Part shown: piece by piece, positions 1 through 5,926 of the stretch | Layout: every line of letters starts with the position of its first letter | Position numbering within the stretch: position 1 is the first letter of the stretch | Origin: AC-37 sp045805345 | GTDB lineage: Bacteria > Actinomycetota > Thermoleophilia > Solirubrobacterales > Thermoleophilaceae | Direction: 5' to 3' | Length of the DNA: 8,097 nt | NCBI GenBank assembly: GCA_045805345.1 | Contig: JBJMLK010000045.1 | Coordinates: forward strand, 1 to 8,097 | Notes under the pieces: generated by a model | Told to the model about the DNA's origin: nothing | The model's input: the letters and a program-made list of their open reading frames with translations, nothing else | The model's database searches: none | Made by a program: the position numbers and the translations under genes

Positions 1-453
1 CAGCTCGTCGAGCGCGTGCTTGTCGGGCGAGAAGGCGGGCGTGAGCTGGAGCAGGAATGCGCCGAGCTTGCCGGCCTGCTCCAACGGCTCGACCGCCTCG
101 AGCGTCTTCTCGAGCATCGCCTCCTCGAGCTCGGGCGTGAGGTTCACGCGGCCGCGCGGGGTGGTGGTCACGCGCTCGCGCAGGTCAGGCGGCAGGGAGT
201 CGAGCCGCGCGGCGTGCCGCGACAGCAGGCGGTGCAGCTTCACGTCGAACGTGAAGCCGGGCGGCGTGGCACGTGCCCAGCGCGCGACCGTGTCGTGGTC
301 GGGCACCGCGTAGAAGCTCGAGTTGAGCTCCACGGCCTCGAAGCGGTCCGAGTACCACGGCAGGCGCTCGCGCGCGGGCATCCCCTTGGGGTACCACTCC
401 TCCACGAAGCCCGGATCGGCCCAGCTCGAGGTGCCGACGAGGATGCGGCTCAC
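1..453 (-). CDS. DUF72 (YecE-like) family protein, 3' end cut by the window
   Basis: The 151 visible residues are the N-terminal part of a protein that usually runs to about 250 residues. The start is a GTG at 451-453, giving an N-terminus MSRILVGTSSWADPGF, which is the usual opening of the DUF72/COG1801 family. Further family hallmarks follow: EEWYPKG near residue 20, RFEAVELNSSFYAVP near 37-51, FTFDVKLHRLLSRH near 67-80, and FLLQLTPAFSPDK close to the window edge. DUF72 proteins are predicted TIM-barrel-like; their reaction is not known, so no function is assigned. The start lies 10 nt after the dnaE2 stop on the same strand with no promoter-like gap, so it is probably the last visible gene of the SOS operon and co-induced with it. 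That co-regulation is inference. The family assignment is firm; the missing C-terminus is simply outside the window. Confidence 0.9.
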   Translation of the reverse strand, partial: MSRILVGTSSWADPGFVEEWYPKGMPARERLPWYSDRFEAVELNSSFYAVPDHDTVARWARATPPGFTFDVKLHRLLSRHAARLDSLPPDLRERVTTTPRGRVNLTPELEEAMLEKTLEAVEPLEQAGKLGAFLLQLTPAFSPDKHALDEL

Positions 454-463
454 GCCGCGAACG

Positions 464-3400
464 CTACCCAGCGCGCCGCCCGAAGCTGTGGGCCGCCGGC
501 ATGACCGCGCGCAGGTCGGTCGGGTCCTCCTGCGTGCTCCAGGCGCGGCGCGGCTCGATGTGGCGGATCTCGCCCAGCGGGAGGTCGGGCCGCTCGAGGC
601 GGCGGACCGACGAGACCAGCACGTTGGTCACGCCCTCGCGCCGCTCGAGGCGTCCATCGGCGACCACCAGCGGCTCCGCGCGCACGGCCAGCCGGCACTC
701 CTCGTAGACCGGCGGCGGGACGATCAGGTTGATCGACCCGTGCTCGTCCTCGAGCAGCATGAACGTGACGCCCTTGGCCGTGGCGGGCCGCTGCCGCGCC
801 ACCACCAGGCCGGCGACCGTGACCCGCTCGCCGTGGCGCGTCCGGTCGAGGTCCGCGCTCGAGCGCACCCGCTCCGGGAGGTCCGGCCGCATCAGCTCCA
901 TCGGGTGCTCGCGGAGCGTGACCTTCGTCGACCCGTAGTCGGCGAGCAGCCGCTCCCACGGCGTCAGCTCGCTCAGCTCGGGCGCGGCGCCGGTCTCGAG
1001 CGGCAGTGCGAGCTGCGTGCCGCCCGGCACCTCCGAGCCCGGCACCGACACCCCGAGCTGCCAGAGCGCACGCCGCCGGTCACCGTCCGCCAGCTCGTCG
1101 CACGCTCCGGCCCAGGCGAGGCGCTCCAGGGCATCCCGCTGAGCACCGCAGCGCGACGCGAGGTCGGCCAACGACGAAAAACCGCCCCGCCTCCTCTCAT
1201 CAACCACCCGCCGGACGTCGTCCTCGGCGACGCCGGCGACGTAGCCGAGCCCGATGCGCACCGCCAGGGCAGGAGAGTCGTCAACCGCGGCGCCGACAGG
1301 ACCCGCCCGCAGCAACTCAACACGACACGACGCGTCAGACGCCACCACGCACGGCGGCAGCACCGGGATCCCTCGTCGTTGTGCCTCATGGACCAGCGAG
1401 TCCGGCGGGTAGAACCCCATCGGCTGCTCGTTGAGCAGCCCGCACAGGAACTCCGGTCCGTAGTGCACGCGCAGCCAGGTGGACTGGTAGGCGAGCAGGC
1501 CGAACGCCGCCGAGTGCGCCTTTGGGAAGCCGAACCCGGAGAAGCCGACGATCTGCGCGTACACCTTCCGCGCCACCTCGACCGACGCCCCGTTTCGCAA
1601 CGCGCCGTCGACGAACTTGGCCTCGTACGCGCGCATCGCCGCCTCGGACCGGTTGCGGCTCATCGCGCGGCGCAGCCCCTCGGCCTCGCCGGGGGTGAAG
1701 CCCGCGAACGCCATCGCCACCTCGATCACCTGGTCCTGGAAGACGATCGCGCCGAGCGTGTCGCGCAGCACCGGCTCGAGCGACGGGTGGTCGTACGGGA
1801 CCTCGTAGCCCGGATCGGCGCGCAGCGCCTTGCGGCGCTCGATGTACGGATGCACGGCGCCGCCCTGGATCGGGCCCGGGCGGACGAGCGCCACCTGCAC
1901 GGTGAGGTCGTCGAGCGACTCCGGCCGCGTGCGCTTCAGCATCTGCATCTGGGCGCGGCTCTCGATCTGGAAGACCCCCATCGTCTCGGCCTCCTGGATC
2001 TCCGCGTACACGCGCCGGTCGTCGTACGGGATCCGCGACAGGTCGATCCGCTCGCTGCGCGCGCGGGCGATCTCGTCGACGCAGCGCTCGACCGCCGACA
2101 GCATCCCGAGGCCGAGCAGGTCGATCTTCAGGAAGCCGGCGTCGGCGCACGAGTCCTTGTCCCACTGCACCATCTGCCGGCCCGACATGGCAGCCGGCTG
2201 GATCGGGCAGATCTCGTCCAGCGGCTGTGTGGAGATGACCATGCCGCCGGGGTGCTGGGTCACGTGGCGCGGCAGTCCCCAGGCGTCGCGCACGAGGTGC
2301 ACGAGCGCGCGCCAGCGCGGCGATGCGGCGCGCGACTCGCCGATCGCGTCGGCCAGGTAGCGGTCGACGTCGAGCGCGCCGAACGGGTCGGCGGAGCGGG
2401 CCGCGCGCTCGATCTCGCCCGGCGGCAGCCCGAGCGCCTTGCCGAAGTCGCGCACCGCCGAGCGGACCTGGTAGGTGGTGAACGCGGCGACCAGCGCCGA
2501 CCGGTCGTGGCCGTAGCGCTCGTGCACGCGCGGGATCAGGACGTCGCGGATGTCGCGCGGGAAGTCGAGGTCGATGTCCGGGAGCGCCGACAGCTCGTCG
2601 TTGAGGAAGCGGCCGAGGAACAGCTCGTTCTCGACCGGGTCGATGTGCGAGAGGCCGGTGAGGTAGCAGACGATCGAGGACACGCTCGACCCGCGGCCGC
2701 GGCCGGGCGGCAGGAGCGCACGTGCCGAGTCGGGCCCGCGGACCTCGACCGCGACCTCGCGCGCTAGCTCGAGCAGGTCGCGGTGGAGCAGGAAGAAGCC
2801 GGACAGCCCCAGCGCGCGGATGATCCGCAGCTCCTCGTCGAGCCGCGCCTCGGCCTCGGCGCGCGTGCGGCGGCTGCCGTAGCGGCCGGCCAGCAGCCCT
2901 CTGGACAGCTCGGCCAGGCGGCGGTCGGCCGAGCCGTCCTCGGAGCCGGGATAGCGGTAGCCGAGGTCGCTCGTGAGGTCGAAGCGCAGCCGTTCGGCCA
3001 GCCGGCCCGACTCCTCGACCGCGCCGGGGTGGTCGGCGAAGCGCGCGGCCATCGCCTCGGGGGGCGCCAGCACGTGCGACGAGTTGCCGCGCCGCAGCGG
3101 CTCCGACTCGTCGAGGGTGGCCTTGGTGCGCACGGCGACGAACGTGTCCTGAAGCGGAGTGCGGGTGCGCGCGTGGGCATGGACGTTGCCGGTGGCCACG
3201 TACGGCACCCCCAGCCGCTCGGCCAGCTGCACGAGGTGGCGGTTGCGGCGGCGGTCGTGGCGGCCGAACGGGCGCTGGAGTTCGACGCGCAGGCGGTCGC
3301 GGCCGAACGCGCGCAACAGCCGCTGCGCGGCCGCCGCCGCCTCGGCGTGCTCGTGGTTGTCGACGCGCCCGGCGACGGCGCCGCTCCGGGCGCAGCCGGT

Positions 3401-3778
3401 GAGGCAGACGAGCCCGCCGGCGTGGCGGTCGACGTCGTCGAGCGTGACGGTGGGCGGCAGCGGGTCGGCTGGCCGTTCGCGCGTGCCCTCGTGCGCGCGC
3501 GTGATGAGACGACAGAGGTTCGCGTAGCCCGTGCGGTCCTCGCACAGCAGCGTGAGGTGGTGCCCGTCGTCGAGCGTCAGCTCGGCACCGACGATCGTCC
3601 GCACCCCCAGCGGCCCCGTGGCCTGCGCCAGCTCCATCGCCCCGTACAAACCGTCGTGGTCGGTGACGGCGATGGCCTCGTGCCCCTGCTCGGCCGCGGT
3701 GGCCGCGATCTCGACCGGGTGCGACGCCCCGTCGAGGAACGAGAAGGCCGTGTGACAGTGGAGCTCGACGTAGGACAT
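464..3778 (-). CDS. dnaE2: Error-prone DNA polymerase DnaE2 (C-family, SOS mutasome)
   Basis: A 1104-residue C-family polymerase that extends DNA past lesions after damage, at the cost of mutations. The N-terminal PHP domain opens with YVELHCHTAFSFLDG; likely metal ligands are H7, H9, D16, H41, E66, H96, C129 and H200, while the usual Asp of the last DxH is Asn (N198). The three catalytic aspartates are D401 and D403 in PDIDLDF and D553 in KIDLLGL. Polymerase motifs GRGRGSSVSS (359-368), THPGG-like TQHPGGMVIS (507-516) and GFSGFGFPKAHSAAF (745-759) are intact. A helix-hairpin-helix region lies near 840-895 and an OB fold near 985-1060; the end RAVMPAAHSFGRR is typical of DnaE2. Two traits distinguish it from replicative DnaE1: the DnaE2-type short C-terminus and the imuB neighbour. 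The ATG at 3776-3778 is chosen because the PHP domain begins right there; the reading frame stays open to 3919 but that extension overlaps DUF6504 and is low-complexity Arg/Pro/Gly. It starts 5 nt after DUF6504, so translation is probably coupled. Confidence 0.97.
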   Translation of the reverse strand: MSYVELHCHTAFSFLDGASHPVEIAATAAEQGHEAIAVTDHDGLYGAMELAQATGPLGVRTIVGAELTLDDGHHLTLLCEDRTGYANLCRLITRAHEGTRERPADPLPPTVTLDDVDRHAGGLVCLTGCARSGAVAGRVDNHEHAEAAAAAQRLLRAFGRDRLRVELQRPFGRHDRRRNRHLVQLAERLGVPYVATGNVHAHARTRTPLQDTFVAVRTKATLDESEPLRRGNSSHVLAPPEAMAARFADHPGAVEESGRLAERLRFDLTSDLGYRYPGSEDGSADRRLAELSRGLLAGRYGSRRTRAEAEARLDEELRIIRALGLSGFFLLHRDLLELAREVAVEVRGPDSARALLPPGRGRGSSVSSIVCYLTGLSHIDPVENELFLGRFLNDELSALPDIDLDFPRDIRDVLIPRVHERYGHDRSALVAAFTTYQVRSAVRDFGKALGLPPGEIERAARSADPFGALDVDRYLADAIGESRAASPRWRALVHLVRDAWGLPRHVTQHPGGMVISTQPLDEICPIQPAAMSGRQMVQWDKDSCADAGFLKIDLLGLGMLSAVERCVDEIARARSERIDLSRIPYDDRRVYAEIQEAETMGVFQIESRAQMQMLKRTRPESLDDLTVQVALVRPGPIQGGAVHPYIERRKALRADPGYEVPYDHPSLEPVLRDTLGAIVFQDQVIEVAMAFAGFTPGEAEGLRRAMSRNRSEAAMRAYEAKFVDGALRNGASVEVARKVYAQIVGFSGFGFPKAHSAAFGLLAYQSTWLRVHYGPEFLCGLLNEQPMGFYPPDSLVHEAQRRGIPVLPPCVVASDASCRVELLRAGPVGAAVDDSPALAVRIGLGYVAGVAEDDVRRVVDERRRGGFSSLADLASRCGAQRDALERLAWAGACDELADGDRRRALWQLGVSVPGSEVPGGTQLALPLETGAAPELSELTPWERLLADYGSTKVTLREHPMELMRPDLPERVRSSADLDRTRHGERVTVAGLVVARQRPATAKGVTFMLLEDEHGSINLIVPPPVYEECRLAVRAEPLVVADGRLERREGVTNVLVSSVRRLERPDLPLGEIRHIEPRRAWSTQEDPTDLRAVMPAAHSFGRRAG

Positions 3779-3783
3779 GGCAT

Positions 3784-4026
3784 CTACGAGCGCTGCTCGA
3801 ACCACCCCCCTCCGCGCAGGTCGCGGTACACCACCACGTTCCGCCCGCCCGCCAGCACCAGCTCGAAGTAGCGGCGGCGCAGCGGGCGGCCGGTCCACCA
3901 GCGGTCCTCCACGACCCACTCCTCCGCCACGGCGTCCACGGGCTCGTCCGCCACGGTCAGCGGGTGGCCCCTGTCGTCGGCGGACACCGACGCCTGGCGG
4001 GGAGCGCCGAGCCGGCGGACGCTCAC
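3784..4026 (-). CDS. Small DUF6504 family protein between imuB and dnaE2
   Basis: An 80-residue protein starting at GTG (4024-4026), whose first bases form a GTGA overlap with the imuB stop codon; it ends 5 nt before dnaE2. The C-terminal half carries the recognisable part: AEEWVVEDRWWTGRPLRRRYFELVL, split here as EWVVEDRWWTG (about residues 36-46), RPLRRRYFELVL (47-58) and NVVVYRDL (63-70), a Trp/Arg-rich, beta-strand-like pattern matching the DUF6504 proteins commonly found beside actinobacterial imuB and dnaE2. There is no signal peptide, membrane segment or cysteine. Its function is unknown. The tight coupling on both sides suggests a stoichiometric or accessory role with the mutasome, perhaps DNA or protein binding through the basic WTGRPLRRR patch; this is inference. 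It shares the LexA-controlled transcript. The family name is from memory of the sequence pattern and should be confirmed by a domain search. Confidence 0.85.
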   Translation of the reverse strand: MSVRRLGAPRQASVSADDRGHPLTVADEPVDAVAEEWVVEDRWWTGRPLRRRYFELVLAGGRNVVVYRDLRGGGWFEQRS

Positions 4027-5228
4027 GGCGGCCCGCCCGGCTCGAACGGTGCCAGGACCGCGCGGCGCTCGGGCAGCCGCGAGTCGGGGTCGACCTCGAG
4101 GACGCGCAGCGCCGCCTCGGCGCCCGCCGCCTGGCGCGCCTGGCCCACCGCGTCGGCTATCCGGCGTCGCCGCACAGTTGCCGGCGAGTCGCCGGTCAGA
4201 CGTTCCTGGTCGTGCGCGGGCGGGCCGAACGCCTCGACCTCGAGTCCCAGGGACTCCGCCGGCGCCGGCAGCTCACCCAGGCGCGTGCCCAGCGCGGTGC
4301 GGATCCGGCCGGCGTCCGCGCTCGGCTGGCGCAGCGTGACCCGCGTGCGCCACGTGCCGCCCTCGACGAAGCGAGCCGACAGCGCAAGCGCCCTGACCGT
4401 CCGCCCACGGCGCTCGCGGCGCGCCAGCACGCGCGCCACCAGCAGCTCCAACGCGCGCTCGAGCTGCGGCCCGAGCGCCGCCTCCGGCAGCTCGATCCGC
4501 TCGACGACGGGCTCGGCGGGCCGGCGCGGCTCGAGCGGCGTGTCGCGTCCGCACGCGAGGTCCAGCGCCAGCAGGCCGGGGTGCCCGAAGCGCTCCGCCA
4601 TCGCCGCGGGCGGGAGCGCCGCGACGTCGCCCAGCGTCCGGATGCCGAGCCGTTCGAGCACGTCCGGCAGCTCGGCCAGCTCGGGACGCGAGCGCAGGAG
4701 GGCGACCGGCAGCGGCGCCAGGAAGCCGGCGACCTCGCGCCGCGCGACCACCACAGTGCCGCCGCGCCGGCGCGGCCGGGCACGCAGCGCCGCCGCGTAC
4801 GCCGCGAAGCGGCTGGGCGCGCAGCCGAGCCGCGCGGCCCTGCCGAGCCCCGCCTGCGCCGCGGCGAGGACGCCGTCGACGCCGCCGTGGATCCCGCGCA
4901 GCCCGTCCACCTCGAAGAACGCCGCCCCGGCGCGATCCGACTCGCAGCCGGCGCCCATCCCCTGCAGCCGGTCGAGGATCCGTCCCCACGCCGCGCGCAC
5001 GCCCTCCGGATCGGGCGGCACGAGCCGCAGCTCGGGACAGCGCGCCAGCGCCTCCCCCACCCTCATGCCCGCGACGATTCCGAACGCCTCGGCCGACGCC
5101 GACACCTCGCCCACCAGCTGACGGCCGCCGGGGTCGGGCGCCAGCGCGGCGGGCTGGCGTAGCGCCTCGCCGCGACCATCCAGCGCGGCCAGCAGCGAGA
5201 AGCGCGGATAGAGGACGCAGGCGATCAT
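4023..5228 (-). CDS. imuB: ImuB, catalytically inactive Y-family polymerase homologue
   Basis: A 401-residue Y-family (DinB/UmuC-like) protein that in studied systems bridges DnaE2 and the sliding clamp instead of polymerising. The N-terminal palm strand reads MIACVLYPRFSLLAAL, where active DinB enzymes have the catalytic Asp of a VDMDxFF motif; the second site (SIDE in DinB) reads FFEVDGL (104-110), keeping one Asp but replacing Glu with Gly. Finger features such as GIVAGMRVGEALARCPEL (50-67) are typical. A helix-hairpin-helix linker lies at about 172-215 (LERLGIRTLGDVAALP), and a little-finger domain at about 240-335. The C-terminus has the family's SRLPERRA (383-390). The ATG at 5226-5228 is chosen because the domain begins there; the frame is open to an ATG at 5285, but those 19 extra residues would be read through the LexA box. 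No Shine-Dalgarno precedes 5228, so the message may be leaderless. First gene of an operon with DUF6504, dnaE2 and DUF72; no imuA gene is adjacent. Confidence 0.93.
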   Translation of the reverse strand: MIACVLYPRFSLLAALDGRGEALRQPAALAPDPGGRQLVGEVSASAEAFGIVAGMRVGEALARCPELRLVPPDPEGVRAAWGRILDRLQGMGAGCESDRAGAAFFEVDGLRGIHGGVDGVLAAAQAGLGRAARLGCAPSRFAAYAAALRARPRRRGGTVVVARREVAGFLAPLPVALLRSRPELAELPDVLERLGIRTLGDVAALPPAAMAERFGHPGLLALDLACGRDTPLEPRRPAEPVVERIELPEAALGPQLERALELLVARVLARRERRGRTVRALALSARFVEGGTWRTRVTLRQPSADAGRIRTALGTRLGELPAPAESLGLEVEAFGPPAHDQERLTGDSPATVRRRRIADAVGQARQAAGAEAALRVLEVDPDSRLPERRAVLAPFEPGGPP

Positions 5229-5229
5229 A

Positions 5230-5243
5230 CGAACACATGTTCG
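5230..5243. promoter_or_regulatory. LexA (SOS) box for the imuB operon
   Basis: The 14-base sequence CGAACACATGTTCG has perfectly complementary CGAAC/GTTCG arms and fits the Gram-positive/actinobacterial LexA consensus CGAAC-N4-GTTCG, including the preferred purine/pyrimidine pattern of CGAACRNRYGTTYG. Only one base (5229) separates it from the imuB ATG, so bound LexA would sit on the start of the gene. It is the only such palindrome seen in the window. The same site lies about 200 nt upstream of the divergent pilin gene; whether it affects that gene is unknown. Confidence 0.9.
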
Positions 5244-5323
5244 CACACCGTGCAAGGCCCCGCCCCGGTCGGGACCCCAGTGCATATCGGTGACTCTCCT
5301 GGTGTCGGGGCCCTACCCAAAAA

Positions 5324-5390
5324 CCGCCCGAAGCGCGCTAAAGCGGGACGCGCCATCGGTCGATAAGCGCAACAAGCTGGCGCCCCGACC
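5324..5390 (+). promoter_or_regulatory. Possible structured leader RNA of the pilin gene
   Basis: Three complementary segment pairs are visible: CCGC (5324-5327) with GCGG (5343-5346); GCGCCA (5350-5355) with TGGCGC (5378-5383); and GGTCG (5358-5362) with CGACC (5386-5390). The last two interleave, so they must either form a pseudoknot or be alternative conformations. The stretch AAACCGC...GCGGGACGC-GCC-ATCGGTC loosely resembles the core of a c-di-GMP-I (GEMM-I) aptamer, and that class is known upstream of pilin genes. However, the GGC before AAACC and the AAA between GACGC and GCC are missing, and no GNRA-capped P2 hairpin is formed. In such GC-rich DNA, helices of 4-6 bp also arise by chance, so this is only a candidate. 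Confidence 0.22.
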
Positions 5391-5432
5391 CGGCACCGGC
5401 CTCGATGACCAACCGAACCTGCTGCACGACCC

Positions 5433-5438
5433 AAAGGA
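5433..5438 (+). promoter_or_regulatory. Ribosome binding site that sets the pilin start at TTG
   Basis: AAAGGA is followed after 8 bases by TTG at 5447-5449. This is standard Shine-Dalgarno spacing and favours the TTG over the in-frame ATG at 5405-5407, which has no comparable site upstream and would put the AAAGGA inside the coding sequence. Confidence 0.7.
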
Positions 5439-5446
5439 TCTTTCCC

Positions 5447-5911
5447 TTGCTCTCGAACCTCAACAAGCGGCTCCGCGACGACCGCGGGTTCACGCTCATC
5501 GAGCTCCTTGTGGTGGTGCTCTTGATCGGGATCCTGGCTGCGATCGCCATTCCCTCCTACATGGAGCACCAGAAGAAGGGCAAGGACGCCGACGCCGAGT
5601 CGAACGCGCGCAACCTCGTCTCGAAGGTGGAGCTCTGCTACGCCACCAACGAGGACTACACCCAGTGCGACGACCTCACGAAGCTCGGCGGTCCCGGTGA
5701 GGTGGGCATCCCCTACGGCACGAACCCGGGCGAGGTGAGCGTCGTGACCTCGGCGAAGAACACCTTCAAGATCACCGCCGTGTCGCGTGCCGAGAGCGAC
5801 GGCTCGAACCACACCTACTCGATCACCAAGGGTGCCGGCGGCACCAGCGACAAGACCTGCACCGCGGGCGCCACGAACAACAACGGCGCCTGCAAGAACG
5901 GCAGCTGGTAG
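5447..5911 (+). CDS. Type IV pilin (prepilin-like) protein
   Basis: A 154-residue prepilin. Starting at the TTG gives a short basic leader, MLSNLNKRLRDDRG, followed by the prepilin-peptidase site G14|F15 and the motif FTLIELLVVVLLIGILAAIA. The key glutamate is position 5 of the mature chain (E19 of the precursor). The hydrophobic helix, about 20 residues, would anchor the subunit in the membrane and pack the filament core. The 140-residue mature protein has four cysteines (mature positions 50, 60, 124, 135), which could form two disulfides, and an Asn/Gly/Thr-rich C-terminus ending in Trp. The head is not closely recognised, so whether it is a major pilin or a minor pseudopilin is open. No assembly ATPase, platform protein, prepilin peptidase or second pilin is in the window, so the machinery must be elsewhere. 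It is the only plus-strand gene here, divergent from imuB and convergent with the M24 peptidase 15 nt away. An alternative ATG start at 5405 would make a 168-residue precursor. Confidence 0.92.
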   Translation: MLSNLNKRLRDDRGFTLIELLVVVLLIGILAAIAIPSYMEHQKKGKDADAESNARNLVSKVELCYATNEDYTQCDDLTKLGGPGEVGIPYGTNPGEVSVVTSAKNTFKITAVSRAESDGSNHTYSITKGAGGTSDKTCTAGATNNNGACKNGSW

Positions 5912-5926
5912 CCCACGCGTAAGCGG

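Larger units (their letters stand above)
5229..5446. other. Divergent intergenic region between imuB and the pilin gene
   Basis: This 218-nt stretch is the only sizeable non-coding gap. At its left edge are the LexA box and an adjacent GCAC-ACC-GTGC inverted repeat (5243-5253). The promoters for both imuB (leftward) and the pilin (rightward) should lie here, but I found no convincing -35/-10 pair on either strand. The right half, about 5320-5446, would be the pilin leader; it holds several complementary segments and the pilin Shine-Dalgarno sequence. Base composition is somewhat less regular than the coding flanks, with A-runs at 5319-5323 and 5433-5435. No tRNA, terminator or small conserved protein was seen. 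Confidence 0.7.

Noticed and set aside
323..2767. An 814-codon open frame on the plus strand, opposite dnaE2
   Set aside because: Its product is dominated by Arg, Ala, His and Asp with no recognisable domain, as expected for the antisense frame of a GC-rich gene; the opposite strand encodes an unambiguous polymerase.
1386..3545. A 719-codon minus-strand open frame inside dnaE2 in another frame
   Set aside because: Composition is almost entirely Arg/Ala/Pro/Gly and it lies fully within the dnaE2 frame; a GC-rich shadow.
3779..3919. Extension of dnaE2 by 47 codons to an ATG at 3919
   Set aside because: The extra residues are low-complexity and would overlap DUF6504; the conserved PHP domain begins at the ATG at 3776-3778.
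3777..5162. Long plus-strand open frames opposite DUF6504 and imuB (461 and 385 codons)
   Set aside because: Low-complexity Arg/Ala/Ser products with no motif, antisense to clearly coding genes.
5224..5255. A TTGCAC (5250-5255) and TATGAT (5224-5229) pair on the minus strand as the imuB promoter
   Set aside because: The spacer is 20 nt, too long for a normal promoter, and the -10 would overlap the start codon so the ATG would not be transcribed.
5229..5285. Extension of imuB by 19 codons to an ATG at 5285
   Set aside because: It would read through the LexA operator, and the Y-family domain starts at the ATG at 5226-5228. It is kept as an alternative only because no ribosome binding site precedes 5228.
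5320..5410. A bona fide c-di-GMP-I riboswitch upstream of the pilin
   Set aside because: Only fragments of the core match: key segments of the aptamer (GGC before AAACC, AAA after GACGC, and the capped P2 hairpin) are absent, so it is listed only as a low-confidence structured leader.
5225..5812. A 195-codon minus-strand frame antisense to the pilin
   Set aside because: It overlaps both the LexA region and a clear prepilin on the other strand and has no recognisable domain.
5912..5926. A shared terminator between the convergent pilin and M24 peptidase genes
   Set aside because: Only 15 nt separate the stop codons and no stable hairpin followed by a T-run is visible on either strand.
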